Shown here: piece after piece, positions 1 through 7,245 of the stretch
Layout of the letters: each line of letters opens with the position of its first letter
How positions within the stretch are numbered: the stretch's first letter is position 1
NCBI GenBank assembly: GCA_024403585.1
Contig: JAKSRN010000024.1
Coordinates: 1 to 13,236, forward strand
Source of the DNA: Lachnospiraceae bacterium
GTDB taxonomy: Bacteria; Bacillota; Clostridia; Lachnospirales; Lachnospiraceae
DNA: 13,236 nt
Direction of reading: 5' to 3'
Made by a program: the position numbers and the translations under genes
Notes under the pieces: model-generated
The model's database searches: none
What the model was told of the DNA's origin: nothing
What the model saw: only the letters and a program-made list of their open reading frames with translations

Positions 1-308
1 ATAACCTGGTAAACGGTATTCATGCGGCAAATAACAGAGAATTACTTACAGATATTCTTCGCAATGAATGGGGATTCAAAGGTCTTGTTATGACAGACTG
101 GGGCACTACAGAAGTCTGTGATCCATCCCTGAAATATGGTTCATCAGATCCTGCTCTCTGTATTATGGCGGGCAATGACCTGACCATGCCGGGTTCTCAG
201 TACGATGTAGATCGAATTATCAGTGCTGTAGGAAAAGAGATTACACTGAAAGAACTTCAGATTTGTGCGAGCAGAGTCATTCGTCTGGTTTGGTTTCATC
301 AGAAATAA
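1..308 (+). CDS. GH3 family beta-glycosidase, C-terminal fragment (5' end outside window)
   Basis: This is the 3' end of a glycoside hydrolase family 3 gene; codons read in frame from base 3 and end at TAA 306-308, followed directly by TGA. Visible residues carry the last strands of the GH3 catalytic barrel: an NG-H segment, LLTDILRNEWGFKGLVMTDWG, with the expected nucleophile Asp encoded at 96-98, then the AGNDLTMPG motif. Only about 70 residues follow the nucleophile. In ordinary GH3 enzymes an alpha/beta sandwich and an FnIII-like domain follow the barrel, so this protein either has the reversed order (sandwich first, barrel last), like the complete GH3 at 8611-11334, or is a single-barrel form. 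The tail is collinear with that second GH3 but lacks its ~88-residue insertion. The GH2 gene starts 18 nt downstream, so the two are probably cotranscribed. Cleavage of terminal beta-linked glucose or xylose is the usual family activity; the substrate is not visible here. Confidence 0.93.
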   Translation, partial: NLVNGIHAANNRELLTDILRNEWGFKGLVMTDWGTTEVCDPSLKYGSSDPALCIMAGNDLTMPGSQYDVDRIISAVGKEITLKELQICASRVIRLVWFHQK

Positions 309-326
309 TGAGAGAGAAGAGAAAGT

Positions 327-2636
327 ATGAAAAAAATATCCTTTAATGATAATTGGATGCTGAATGGGGAAGTTCTTGAACTTCCTCATGATGCAATGAT
401 AAATGAAAAAAGAAGTAAAGAAGCTTCTGATGGTGGCCATGGATATTTTCCTGGCGGAATTTATACTTATACAAAATCTTTTATGGCACCGGAAGAGTGG
501 AAAAATCAGGAGATTCTGATTGAATTTGAGGGAATCTATCGTAATGCATCTGTTTTTCTGAATGGAAATGAGATTGGAAAACATGCTTACGGTTATACTG
601 GCTTTACACTTCCGCTTACAGATTTAAATTTTTCAGGGGAAAATATCATTACGGTTGTAGCAGATAATTCAAAAACGCCAAACTCCAGATGGTATACAGG
701 ATCCGGTATATATCGTCCTGTCTGGATCTATATAGGGGAAAAGAATGGTATTCCTTATGATGGCGTTAAGATAAAAACATTATCCATTGATCCGGCAACC
801 ATCGAGGTAACAGTAAAGGCAGAAAACACTGAGATCGAAATTGTGGAAGGCAAGAAGGTCATTTACTCAGGACGTCCTGGAATAATCACGCTTCCGGATG
901 CAAAGCTCTGGTCTGCTGAATGCCCAAATCTTTATACCTGTCGCGCAATTTGTGGAAATGATGTGGTTGCAGAAAAATTTGGCATACGCATTATAGAATG
1001 GAATACAACAGGTTTCTTTATTAATAAGAAAGAAGTTCTTCTTCGTGGTGGCTGTGTACATCATGATCATGGAATTCTAGGCGCTGTCTGTTATGATGAA
1101 AGTGAATGGAGAAGAGTTCGTATATTAAAAGAAGCTGGTTTTAATGCAATCAGATCTTCACATAATCCATGTAGTCGGGCTTTGCTGGAGGCTTGTGACT
1201 ATTATGGTATGTATGTCATGGACGAAACCTTTGATATGTGGTATAACCGTAAAACTGCGTTTGATTATGGCCTTGATTTTGAAGACCAATGGGAAAGCGA
1301 TACCACAGAAATGGTTCGAAAGGATTATAACCATCCAAGTGTTGTTTTATATTCCATCGGAAATGAAGTGGCAGAGCCAGCAGAGGCAAAGGGATTAAAT
1401 TACGGTAAGAAGCAGGTTGCGCTTATTCATAACCTTGATGATTCCAGACCGGTAACCTGTGGATTAAATCTCATGATTATGAGCAGAGCAGCCAAGGGCC
1501 AGGGGATCTATCAGGATGGTGCTCAAAACACAGGTAATAATTCCAAAGAGAAGAAGTCTAAAGATGACGAAAAAGTCAAAAATGGAAGCCTGGCATTTAA
1601 TATTATGGCATCGATTGTTGGATCCAGTATGAACAAAGCAGGAAATTCCAAAAAGGTTGATGCGATAGCCAGTCCTATCATTGATGAACTTGATATTGCA
1701 GGCTATAACTATGGATCTGGCCGATATCCGTTGGAAGGAAAACAACATCCTGAGCGTATGCTGATTGGATCAGAAACATTTCCGCAGGATATTTATAAAA
1801 ACTGGGAGCAGGTCAAGAAATTACCATATTTATTTGGCGATTTTATGTGGACTGGTTGGGACTATCTTGGAGAAGCTGGACTTGGCTGCTGGTCTTACAC
1901 GGGTGGAATGCCATTTAACAGACCATATCCATGGATTCTTTCCGGCTCCGGAGTAATAGATATTACGGGAAAGCCAGATGGATCCTGCCGGTATGCGTCT
2001 ACCGTTTGGGGGCTTGAAAAGACGCCACGCATAGCTGTAAAACCAGTGAATCATCCAGGGGTACGTGTGAGCAAATCTGTATGGCGCGGAACAAATGCAT
2101 TTGAAAGCTGGGCATGGGCAAACTGTGATGGTAACAAAGCGGAAATTGAAGTATACTCAGATGCTCCATACATTGCACTTTTCTTAGGAAAGAAATGCAT
2201 CGGAAAGAAAAAAGTCAAAGAATGTAAGGCTGTTTTTAAGACAAAGTATGCTCCGTTAAAGCTGACAGCACTGGCACTTGATGAAAATGGCAAAAAAATC
2301 GCCAGAACTTCATTGGAGCCAGCTATTGGAACACTTACTCTTCGGATTAAAGCAGAAGAAAGCCATAGCAATATTTATTATCTTCCAATTGAAATTGTTG
2401 GAGAGAATGGTGTCGTTGAATCTAATGCAGATCGTCTTTTAGAAGTCAGCGTGATCGGTGGTAAACTTCTTGGTTTTGGCTCTGCAAATCCATGTCACGA
2501 GGAAAGCTATTGTACAGGAAGTTTTACAAGTTACTATGGACGAGCTCTTGCTATTGTAAAAACAGATGAGAACTCAACAATTCCTTGTAAGGTTTCTGTT
2601 ACAGGAGGAGACCTTCATGCAGAAATAAATCTTTAA
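327..2636 (+). CDS. GH2 family beta-glycosidase (beta-galactosidase-like), copy A
   Basis: The product is a 769-aa retaining exo-beta-glycosidase of family GH2. Residues 1-137 form the sugar-binding jelly roll (FEGIYRNASVFLNG, NSRWYTGSGIYRPVWIY), about 140-230 an Ig-like domain, and about 235-560 the TIM barrel. The acid/base is Glu347 in SIGNE, and the likely nucleophile is Glu483 in GSETFPQD, followed by GDFMWTGWDYLGEAG. About 590-655 resembles DUF4982, and about 670-769 the C-terminal GH2 domain with GFGSANP and YYGRALAIV. There is no signal peptide, so it should act in the cytoplasm. The start at 327 is preceded only by a purine-rich stretch without a full AGGAG. It is a clear paralog of the GH2 at 4881-7244: 54 of 69 residues match by hand count between residues 238-306 here and 254-322 there. 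Activity could be beta-galactosidase, beta-glucuronidase or another GH2 specificity, and the sequence alone does not settle this. Codons look AT-richer than in copy B. Confidence 0.95.
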   Translation: MKKISFNDNWMLNGEVLELPHDAMINEKRSKEASDGGHGYFPGGIYTYTKSFMAPEEWKNQEILIEFEGIYRNASVFLNGNEIGKHAYGYTGFTLPLTDLNFSGENIITVVADNSKTPNSRWYTGSGIYRPVWIYIGEKNGIPYDGVKIKTLSIDPATIEVTVKAENTEIEIVEGKKVIYSGRPGIITLPDAKLWSAECPNLYTCRAICGNDVVAEKFGIRIIEWNTTGFFINKKEVLLRGGCVHHDHGILGAVCYDESEWRRVRILKEAGFNAIRSSHNPCSRALLEACDYYGMYVMDETFDMWYNRKTAFDYGLDFEDQWESDTTEMVRKDYNHPSVVLYSIGNEVAEPAEAKGLNYGKKQVALIHNLDDSRPVTCGLNLMIMSRAAKGQGIYQDGAQNTGNNSKEKKSKDDEKVKNGSLAFNIMASIVGSSMNKAGNSKKVDAIASPIIDELDIAGYNYGSGRYPLEGKQHPERMLIGSETFPQDIYKNWEQVKKLPYLFGDFMWTGWDYLGEAGLGCWSYTGGMPFNRPYPWILSGSGVIDITGKPDGSCRYASTVWGLEKTPRIAVKPVNHPGVRVSKSVWRGTNAFESWAWANCDGNKAEIEVYSDAPYIALFLGKKCIGKKKVKECKAVFKTKYAPLKLTALALDENGKKIARTSLEPAIGTLTLRIKAEESHSNIYYLPIEIVGENGVVESNADRLLEVSVIGGKLLGFGSANPCHEESYCTGSFTSYYGRALAIVKTDENSTIPCKVSVTGGDLHAEINL

Positions 2637-2680
2637 TATTAAGCGAATTTTTCCATAAATAAACAAGTAAAGAAAATATG

Positions 2681-2684
2681 AGGA
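2681..2684 (+). promoter_or_regulatory. Ribosome binding site fixing the GH43 start at ATG 2692
   Basis: AGGA lies 7 nt before ATG 2692. A TTG at 2686 extends the frame by two codons but would sit 1 nt from this site, so ATG 2692 is preferred. Confidence 0.7.
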
Positions 2685-2691
2685 ATTGTTT

Positions 2692-3552
2692 ATGAAATGT
2701 AAAGATATTAATATTCGTGATCCATATATCTTGATTTATAAAGATACTTATTTTATGTATGGTACCAGAGGTGAGACTGCATTTAAGGGAGAAGCATATG
2801 GTTTTGATGTATATAAAAGTAAGGATCTGATAAATTGGACAGGTCCGATTGAAGTATTCCATCGCCCGGAGAATTTTTTTTCCGAGAAGAGCTACTGGGC
2901 ACCAGAAGTATATTGTATAAATGGAAAATTTTATATGTTTGCAACCTTTGAAAATAAGAAAAAGGGTCTGGGAACGGCCTGTCTGATTGCTGATTCACCG
3001 GAAGGACCGTTTGCTCTGTGGTCGAAAGGATATCTTACTCCACATAAGCATCGTTGTCTCGATGGAACACTTTTCTTTGATAGGGAAAGCAAGCCATATA
3101 TGATTTATTGCCATGAGTGGAAACAGATACATGATGGTAAAATATGCGTTGTTCCTCTCTCTGATGATTTAAAACGCCGTGTAGGAAAACCAAGAGTGCT
3201 GTTTTCTGCATCAAGTGCGAAACCATTTGTGAAAAGATTCTTATTCCGAAATTATATCACAGATGGTCCGTTCCTGATCAGAACAGACGATGACAAACTC
3301 CACATGCTTTGGTCAACTCTGGCTAAAAGTGGATACGTAGAAGCGATGGCCCATTCAGATAATAATGATATTTCCGGAAACTGGACGGTTGATCCGGAAC
3401 TTTTGTACGATCATGATGGTGGACATGGAATGATCTTTAAAGATCTGAAGGGCGTTTATCAGATGGTGCTTCATTATCCGAATACATTTGAGCAGGAACA
3501 TCCGGTATTTATACCACTTAAATATAGCAATGGAAGATTCAGATTCATGTAA
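2692..3552 (+). CDS. GH43-like five-bladed beta-propeller glycosidase, short form
   Basis: The 286-aa product is about one bare five-bladed beta-propeller of clan GH-F, with no signal peptide and no added binding domain. Asp10 in NIRDPYI fits the general base and Asp124 in CLDGTLFFD fits the pKa-modulating Asp. WAPE at 69-72 is typical of family 43, and His245 in GGHGM is at the place of the family's conserved metal-site histidine. The position where GH43 normally has the catalytic acid Glu (EGP) reads ITDGPFL, with Asp191. I recall similar TDGP proteins among gut-bacterial relatives, which suggests a subfamily trait rather than a mutation. Expected activities include alpha-L-arabinofuranosidase, beta-xylosidase or exo-galactosidase. 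It follows the GH2 gene by 55 nt with no visible terminator between, so it is the last gene of the left operon. The terminator lies 68 nt past its stop. Family call firm; substrate unknown. Confidence 0.88.
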   Translation: MKCKDINIRDPYILIYKDTYFMYGTRGETAFKGEAYGFDVYKSKDLINWTGPIEVFHRPENFFSEKSYWAPEVYCINGKFYMFATFENKKKGLGTACLIADSPEGPFALWSKGYLTPHKHRCLDGTLFFDRESKPYMIYCHEWKQIHDGKICVVPLSDDLKRRVGKPRVLFSASSAKPFVKRFLFRNYITDGPFLIRTDDDKLHMLWSTLAKSGYVEAMAHSDNNDISGNWTVDPELLYDHDGGHGMIFKDLKGVYQMVLHYPNTFEQEHPVFIPLKYSNGRFRFM

Positions 3553-3616
3553 TCGCCCTTCTTTTGTTTATGCTTCTGACTCAACAGAATGCGTTTGAAA
3601 AAGCGTAGAACCTGCC

Positions 3617-4702
3617 TTATATACCGAGAGAATTGTGATAATTCTCCCGGTATTTTTTTGGTGTTGTTCCGTATTTTTGCTGAAAGGCATTGTAGAAGTA
3701 AGTAAGGTTTGAAAACCCCAAAGAATTACAGATTTCATTGATGCTCATGTCTGAATTCTGAAGTCTGTCGACAGCCTCCTTCAGGGAAACGGCCAGGGCA
3801 AACTGCTTAATACTGTAACCGGTATATTTCTTGACAATACGGTTGAGATAGGAACCGCTGTAGGATAGAGCAGCTTCCAGTTCCTGTCTTGAAATACGTC
3901 CATGGTGGATTTCAATCTGTGCACGTATATTCTGAAAGATGGTTATCTCCTGATCCGTGCCGATATTTAATGGGACGATACGATAATGTGAGGAATCGGA
4001 CAATTCAAAGAGAATCTGTATCAGGATTCGCTTTACATTGTAAGTGGAACCAATTTCGGGATGAACCATCTGCTTTACCAGTTTATCAAACAGCTTATAC
4101 ATATATGGTCTGATATCCGGAAGATCCTCTCTTGGAATAAAGTCGATATATTCTTTTCGGATAATAACGCCCTGTCCGGGTTTTCCGATATTGCTGTCGA
4201 AATATTGATCTATCAATTGATTTCTATATTCATGCTCGATAGAAAAATAAAAACTGTCCATATCTTCCCTCAGGGTTCTCATAAGAGGGACTGAAAGACG
4301 CAAAAAAAGCGCACGAAAATCGGTGGAAAACTCTTCCTGGTGACTGATAAAGCAGTTTAACAGACAGAGACTGCCGGCTGTATACAAATGCCGTTCTGTT
4401 TCTATCTGCTGATACATGGTGCCGGTTATGACATAGATCAGTTCAAAATAATCGTGATAGTGAAGCTGTTCATAAGTAGCCGGATTCGTAGGATCATCGG
4501 ATCGGAAGGTATGGGAATAGTAGGTATTAGGATTGATAAATGTAAAAATAAAATTTCGCTCTTTATCATCCGGATGAACGGTTTCGAAAATGATATCAGG
4601 AGCAGAAGCCGATATAGTGTTTTGAGTTCGTATCATAAAACGGTTATTCAGATTGTCATTCACAATACCGATTGGAGGAACGGAATTACTTTGGCTTTTC
4701 AT
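3617..4702 (-). CDS. AraC family transcriptional regulator
   Basis: The 361-aa product has an N-terminal sensing part and a C-terminal AraC/XylS DNA-binding domain. Around residues 80-125, LHYHDYFELIYVITG and the following turns match the cupin-type ligand fold with its HxH-x-E pattern. The two helix-turn-helix segments are about 271-295 (SRQELEAALSYSGSYLNRIV) and 321-352 (INEICNSLGFSNLTYFYNAF, then GTTPKKYR). The C terminus stops soon after the second helix-turn-helix, as usual. An AGGAGC Shine-Dalgarno (complement of 4715-4720) sits 12 nt from ATG 4702, which is slightly long. Its gene is divergent from the right glycosidase/transporter operon and convergent with the left one. By family precedent it would activate the adjacent sugar genes on sensing an imported sugar; that it controls both operons is inference. 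It has no membrane segment, so the ligand should be intracellular. Confidence 0.94.
   Translation of the reverse strand: MKSQSNSVPPIGIVNDNLNNRFMIRTQNTISASAPDIIFETVHPDDKERNFIFTFINPNTYYSHTFRSDDPTNPATYEQLHYHDYFELIYVITGTMYQQIETERHLYTAGSLCLLNCFISHQEEFSTDFRALFLRLSVPLMRTLREDMDSFYFSIEHEYRNQLIDQYFDSNIGKPGQGVIIRKEYIDFIPREDLPDIRPYMYKLFDKLVKQMVHPEIGSTYNVKRILIQILFELSDSSHYRIVPLNIGTDQEITIFQNIRAQIEIHHGRISRQELEAALSYSGSYLNRIVKKYTGYSIKQFALAVSLKEAVDRLQNSDMSINEICNSLGFSNLTYFYNAFQQKYGTTPKKYRENYHNSLGI
3621..3659 (+). terminator. Intrinsic terminator of the left operon, inside the AraC gene's 3' end
   Basis: A 14-bp stem (3621-3634 with 3640-3653; 13 of 14 positions pair, with one A-C mismatch) encloses the loop GTGAT and is followed by a T run from 3653 to 3659. 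It is oriented to stop + strand transcription from the GH43 gene that ends at 3552. It overlaps the last codons of the convergent AraC gene, where it encodes the YRENYHNSLGI tail. No comparable T-tailed hairpin was found for the AraC transcript in the 64-nt gap 3553-3616. Confidence 0.8.
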
Positions 4703-4748
4703 ATCTCTCTTACAGCTCCTTTTTATATTTTAGTTCATATTTGATAGT

Positions 4749-4757
4749 ATTATAGCA
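4749..4757 (-). promoter_or_regulatory. Extended -10 promoter of the AraC-family gene
   Basis: On the - strand this reads TGCTATAAT, a perfect TATAAT with the TG extended -10 motif. No good -35 is visible at normal spacing, which is acceptable for an extended -10 promoter. Transcription would begin near 4742, giving a leader of roughly 40 nt with the AGGAGC site. The element overlaps the left arm of the inverted repeat 4752-4778, which suggests autoregulation. Confidence 0.65.
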
Positions 4758-4778
4758 AAATAGTGACGAATTTGCTAT
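4752..4778. promoter_or_regulatory. Inverted repeat ATAGCAAA-N11-TTTGCTAT, candidate operator
   Basis: Two perfect 8-bp arms (4752-4759 and 4771-4778) are separated by 11 nt, so their centres are 19 bp apart, close to two helical turns. One arm overlaps the -10 of the AraC gene and the other covers its -35 position and lies just upstream of the candidate + strand promoter. Binding here could influence both divergent transcripts. Whether the AraC protein or another regulator binds it is not shown. Confidence 0.5.
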
Positions 4779-4782
4779 TAAA

Positions 4783-4811
4783 TTATCATAAATGGGACGA
4801 TAAACTATAAA
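4783..4811 (+). promoter_or_regulatory. Candidate promoter of the right GH2-transporter-GH3-GH43 operon
   Basis: TTATCA at 4783-4788 (4 of 6 match to TTGACA), a 17-nt spacer and TATAAA at 4806-4811 (5 of 6 match to TATAAT) form the best sigma-A-like promoter found in the gap. A start near 4818 would give a leader of about 60 nt before ATG 4881. The weak -35 fits a promoter that needs an activator, as expected with an AraC protein alongside. Confidence 0.45.
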
Positions 4812-4834
4812 TATCAATCGATTGTTATATCGAT
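4811..4834. repeat. Palindrome CAATCGATTG with flanking ATATC/ATCGAT repeats
   Basis: A perfect 10-bp palindrome (4815-4824) sits inside two related words, ATATCAATCGAT (4811-4822) and ATATCGAT (4827-4834). It falls at or just after the predicted start of the right operon's transcript. That position suits a repressor site, though short AT-rich palindromes also arise by chance. Confidence 0.35.
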
Positions 4835-4863
4835 GAAAGCGAAGAGAAATCAAAAGGAAAGAG

Positions 4864-4870
4864 AAAGGAG
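4864..4870 (+). promoter_or_regulatory. Ribosome binding site fixing the GH2 copy B start at ATG 4881
   Basis: AAAGGAG lies 10 nt before ATG 4881. An in-frame ATG at 4833 has no Shine-Dalgarno, sits in the ATATCGAT repeat, and would add 16 basic residues (KAKRNQKERERREK) absent from the paralog at 327. Confidence 0.75.
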
Positions 4871-4880
4871 AGAGAAAGTT

Positions 4881-7244
4881 ATGCAGAAAATTGATTTTTG
4901 CAGGGACTGGTCCTTCGGCAAGGCGGACAGCAGGGAACGGAAAAGAATAACTCTTCCGCATGATGCCATGCTGGAGGAAGAACGTCTGGCGGACAATCCA
5001 AGCGGAGCTGGTGGGGCATACTTCTCGGGCGGTGCCTATCAGTATGAGAAAATTTTCGAGGTTCCGGTAGAGTGGAGACAAAAAAAGGTGGTTCTTCAGT
5101 TTGAAGGAATCTATCAGACCGCTGTGATTTACCTGAATCATCAGGAAATCGGAAAGGTATACAACGGCTACTCTACAACAGAGATTGTCGCAGATCCGTT
5201 TTTAAACTATGGCGGCCAGAACCTGATCCAGGTGTCAGTCGATAATCAGAATCAGCCAAACAGCCGCTGGTATAGTGGCGCGGGAATTTACCGTCCGGTA
5301 TGGATTTATCTGACAGAAAAAGAAGGAATTGCACTTCATGGTGTGAAGATCCGAACAATGTCCTGTAACCCGGCACAGATCGAAGTTACTGTATCAGCCG
5401 GAAAGGGAACTCCGGTGATCACGATCACAGACGGCGAGAAAGAAGTGGCCAGGGTCAGCGGAAACTGCGCTGCCATCGATATCCCGGATGCGAAATTATG
5501 GAGTGACGAATCTCCGAATCTGTATACCTGTCATGTGGAACTTCACGAAGACGGAGTAGATGATGTCTGGGAGGAGAATTTCGGTATCAGAAAAACGGAA
5601 TGGTCTACCGAAGGCTTATTCGTAAATGGAAAAAAGACTCTTCTGCGGGGTGGCTGCGTTCATCATGACAATGGACTTTTAGGTGCCTGCGGATATGAGG
5701 AAGCAGAATGGCGTAAGGTGCGCATCATGAAAGAAGCGGGCTTTAATGCAATCCGTTCTTCTCACAATCCATGCTCACGTGCGATGCTGGATGCGTGTGA
5801 TGCCATGGGTATGTACATGCTCGATGAGACATGGGATATGTGGTACCGCCATAAGACGAAATATGATTACGCGGAATTTTTCCAGGATAATTACAGAGCC
5901 GATCTACAGGCCATGGTAGATAAGGATTTCAATCATCCAAGCGTTATCTTTTATTCCATCGGCAATGAGGTGAGTGAACCGGCATCCCAGGAAGGCCTCG
6001 CAGTCGAAAAAGAAATGGTCAGTCTGTTACACGATCTGGATCCGGACAAGGCAGTAACTGCCGGTTTCAACCTGACCATCATTGCAAATGCTGCGAAGGG
6101 TTCACAACTCTATGATGGGGAAGGCGGAATGAATACCGGAGAGGCTGAAAATATGGAGATGCCGAAAATGGACAGTGCCATGTTCAATCAGCTGGCACAA
6201 CAGATTGGCTTTGGCATGAACCATGCAGCAGACAGTGACGAGGCAGATGCTGCGATCACACCGGCTATCGAACTGCTGGATATTGCAGGATACAATTACG
6301 CATCCGGACGCTATCCGCTGGAAGGAGAGAAACATCCGGACCGTATCCTTTTCGGAAGTGAAACGTTCCCACAGGATATCGGACATAACTGGGAACTTGT
6401 GGAGAAGTATCCTTACATCTTTGGCGACTTTATGTGGACTGCCTGGGATTACCTGGGAGAAGCAGGTATTGGCGCATGGTCAGACTTCCCTGACGCAATG
6501 GGATTTGGAAACCCATATCCATGGCTTCTTGGTGGAGCGGGAGTAATTGACCTGTTAGGTGATCCGGATGGACAGGCTTTATATGCGAAAACTGTGTGGG
6601 GACTGTCTGAGGTACCGCAGATTGCAGTCAGACCTGTTAATATGTCGGATGCAAAAACAAACCGTTCTATCTGGCGCGGGACCAATGCAATTCCTTCCTG
6701 GTCCTGGAGAGGATGCGAAGGAAACCAGGCACTTGTAGAAATATATGCAGAAGGTGCGGAAGCAGAGCTGCGCATCAACGGAAAAATCGTGGAAAGAAAA
6801 ACGCTGGAAATGAAAAAAGCATGTTTCGAAACGGTGTATGAAGCCGGAGAAATCGAAGCGGTAGCTTATGACCACGATGGAAGGGAACTTTCCAGAAACC
6901 GTCTGACATCCGCCAGAGAGAAACTGCATATCGGTATTGTTCCGGAAACAGCTGCAGTAAGCGGAAAACTTTTATATGTCAATGTGAATATCTGCGATGA
7001 CGCCGGCATTATTGAATGCAATGCAGATGAAAAACTGCAGATTTCTGTTGATGGCGGAGAGTTACTTGCATTCGGAAGTGCCATTCCGCGAACAGAAGAG
7101 TCTTATCTGACTGGTACCTTTACTACTTACCGTGGAAGATCACAGGCCGTGATCCGTGTCGGAAAAGACGAAGAACTGAAGATTTGTATAACTACGGAAG
7201 AGAAACAGACTGAAGTATCCTTCCCGGTAAAAAAGGAGATATAA
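4881..7244 (+). CDS. GH2 family beta-glycosidase (beta-galactosidase-like), copy B
   Basis: With the start at 4881 the product is 787 aa, a cytoplasmic GH2 exo-beta-glycosidase and paralog of the one at 327-2636. The jelly roll covers about 1-145 (FEGIYQTAVIYLNH, NSRWYSGAGIYRPVWIYL). The Ig-like domain is followed by the TIM barrel from about 250, opened by LLRGGCVHHDNG. Glu363 in SIGNE is the acid/base and Glu494 in FGSETFPQD the likely nucleophile, followed by GDFMWTAWDYLGEAGIG. DUF4982-like and C-terminal domains (AFGSAIPRTEES, TYRGRSQAVI) complete it. The loop between the catalytic residues differs sharply from copy A: acidic and Met-rich at 421-431 here, Lys-rich there. It is the first gene of the right operon, 1 nt from the transporter start, implying tight coexpression. 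Exact sugar specificity is undetermined. Confidence 0.95.
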   Translation: MQKIDFCRDWSFGKADSRERKRITLPHDAMLEEERLADNPSGAGGAYFSGGAYQYEKIFEVPVEWRQKKVVLQFEGIYQTAVIYLNHQEIGKVYNGYSTTEIVADPFLNYGGQNLIQVSVDNQNQPNSRWYSGAGIYRPVWIYLTEKEGIALHGVKIRTMSCNPAQIEVTVSAGKGTPVITITDGEKEVARVSGNCAAIDIPDAKLWSDESPNLYTCHVELHEDGVDDVWEENFGIRKTEWSTEGLFVNGKKTLLRGGCVHHDNGLLGACGYEEAEWRKVRIMKEAGFNAIRSSHNPCSRAMLDACDAMGMYMLDETWDMWYRHKTKYDYAEFFQDNYRADLQAMVDKDFNHPSVIFYSIGNEVSEPASQEGLAVEKEMVSLLHDLDPDKAVTAGFNLTIIANAAKGSQLYDGEGGMNTGEAENMEMPKMDSAMFNQLAQQIGFGMNHAADSDEADAAITPAIELLDIAGYNYASGRYPLEGEKHPDRILFGSETFPQDIGHNWELVEKYPYIFGDFMWTAWDYLGEAGIGAWSDFPDAMGFGNPYPWLLGGAGVIDLLGDPDGQALYAKTVWGLSEVPQIAVRPVNMSDAKTNRSIWRGTNAIPSWSWRGCEGNQALVEIYAEGAEAELRINGKIVERKTLEMKKACFETVYEAGEIEAVAYDHDGRELSRNRLTSAREKLHIGIVPETAAVSGKLLYVNVNICDDAGIIECNADEKLQISVDGGELLAFGSAIPRTEESYLTGTFTTYRGRSQAVIRVGKDEELKICITTEEKQTEVSFPVKKEI

Positions 7245-7245
7245 A

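Noticed and set aside
144..584. 146-codon open frame on the - strand across the GH3/GH2 junction
   Set aside because: It overlaps two recognisable conserved genes and its translation has no recognisable domain.
1830..2371. Open frames on the - strand within the GH2 and other hydrolase genes
   Set aside because: They lie inside strongly supported genes, lack ribosome binding sites and resemble no family; they are shadows of the coding frame.
2637..2691. Separate promoter for the small GH43 gene in the 55-nt gap after GH2 copy A
   Set aside because: The gap is AT-rich but contains no paired -35/-10 at acceptable spacing; readthrough from the GH2 gene is simpler.
3572..3592. Small hairpin in the 64-nt gap after the GH43 gene, as a terminator for the AraC transcript
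   Set aside because: The stem is short with a bulge and no T tract follows on the - strand.
4833..4846. Catabolite-repression (cre-like) site TGAAAGCG near the right operon's leader
   Set aside because: Only the left half resembles the cre consensus; the right half does not match, so it is probably chance.
4833..4880. Possible 16-residue basic N-terminal extension of GH2 copy B from ATG 4833
   Set aside because: There is no Shine-Dalgarno before 4833, while AAAGGAG precedes ATG 4881 and the paralog starts at the equivalent of 4881.
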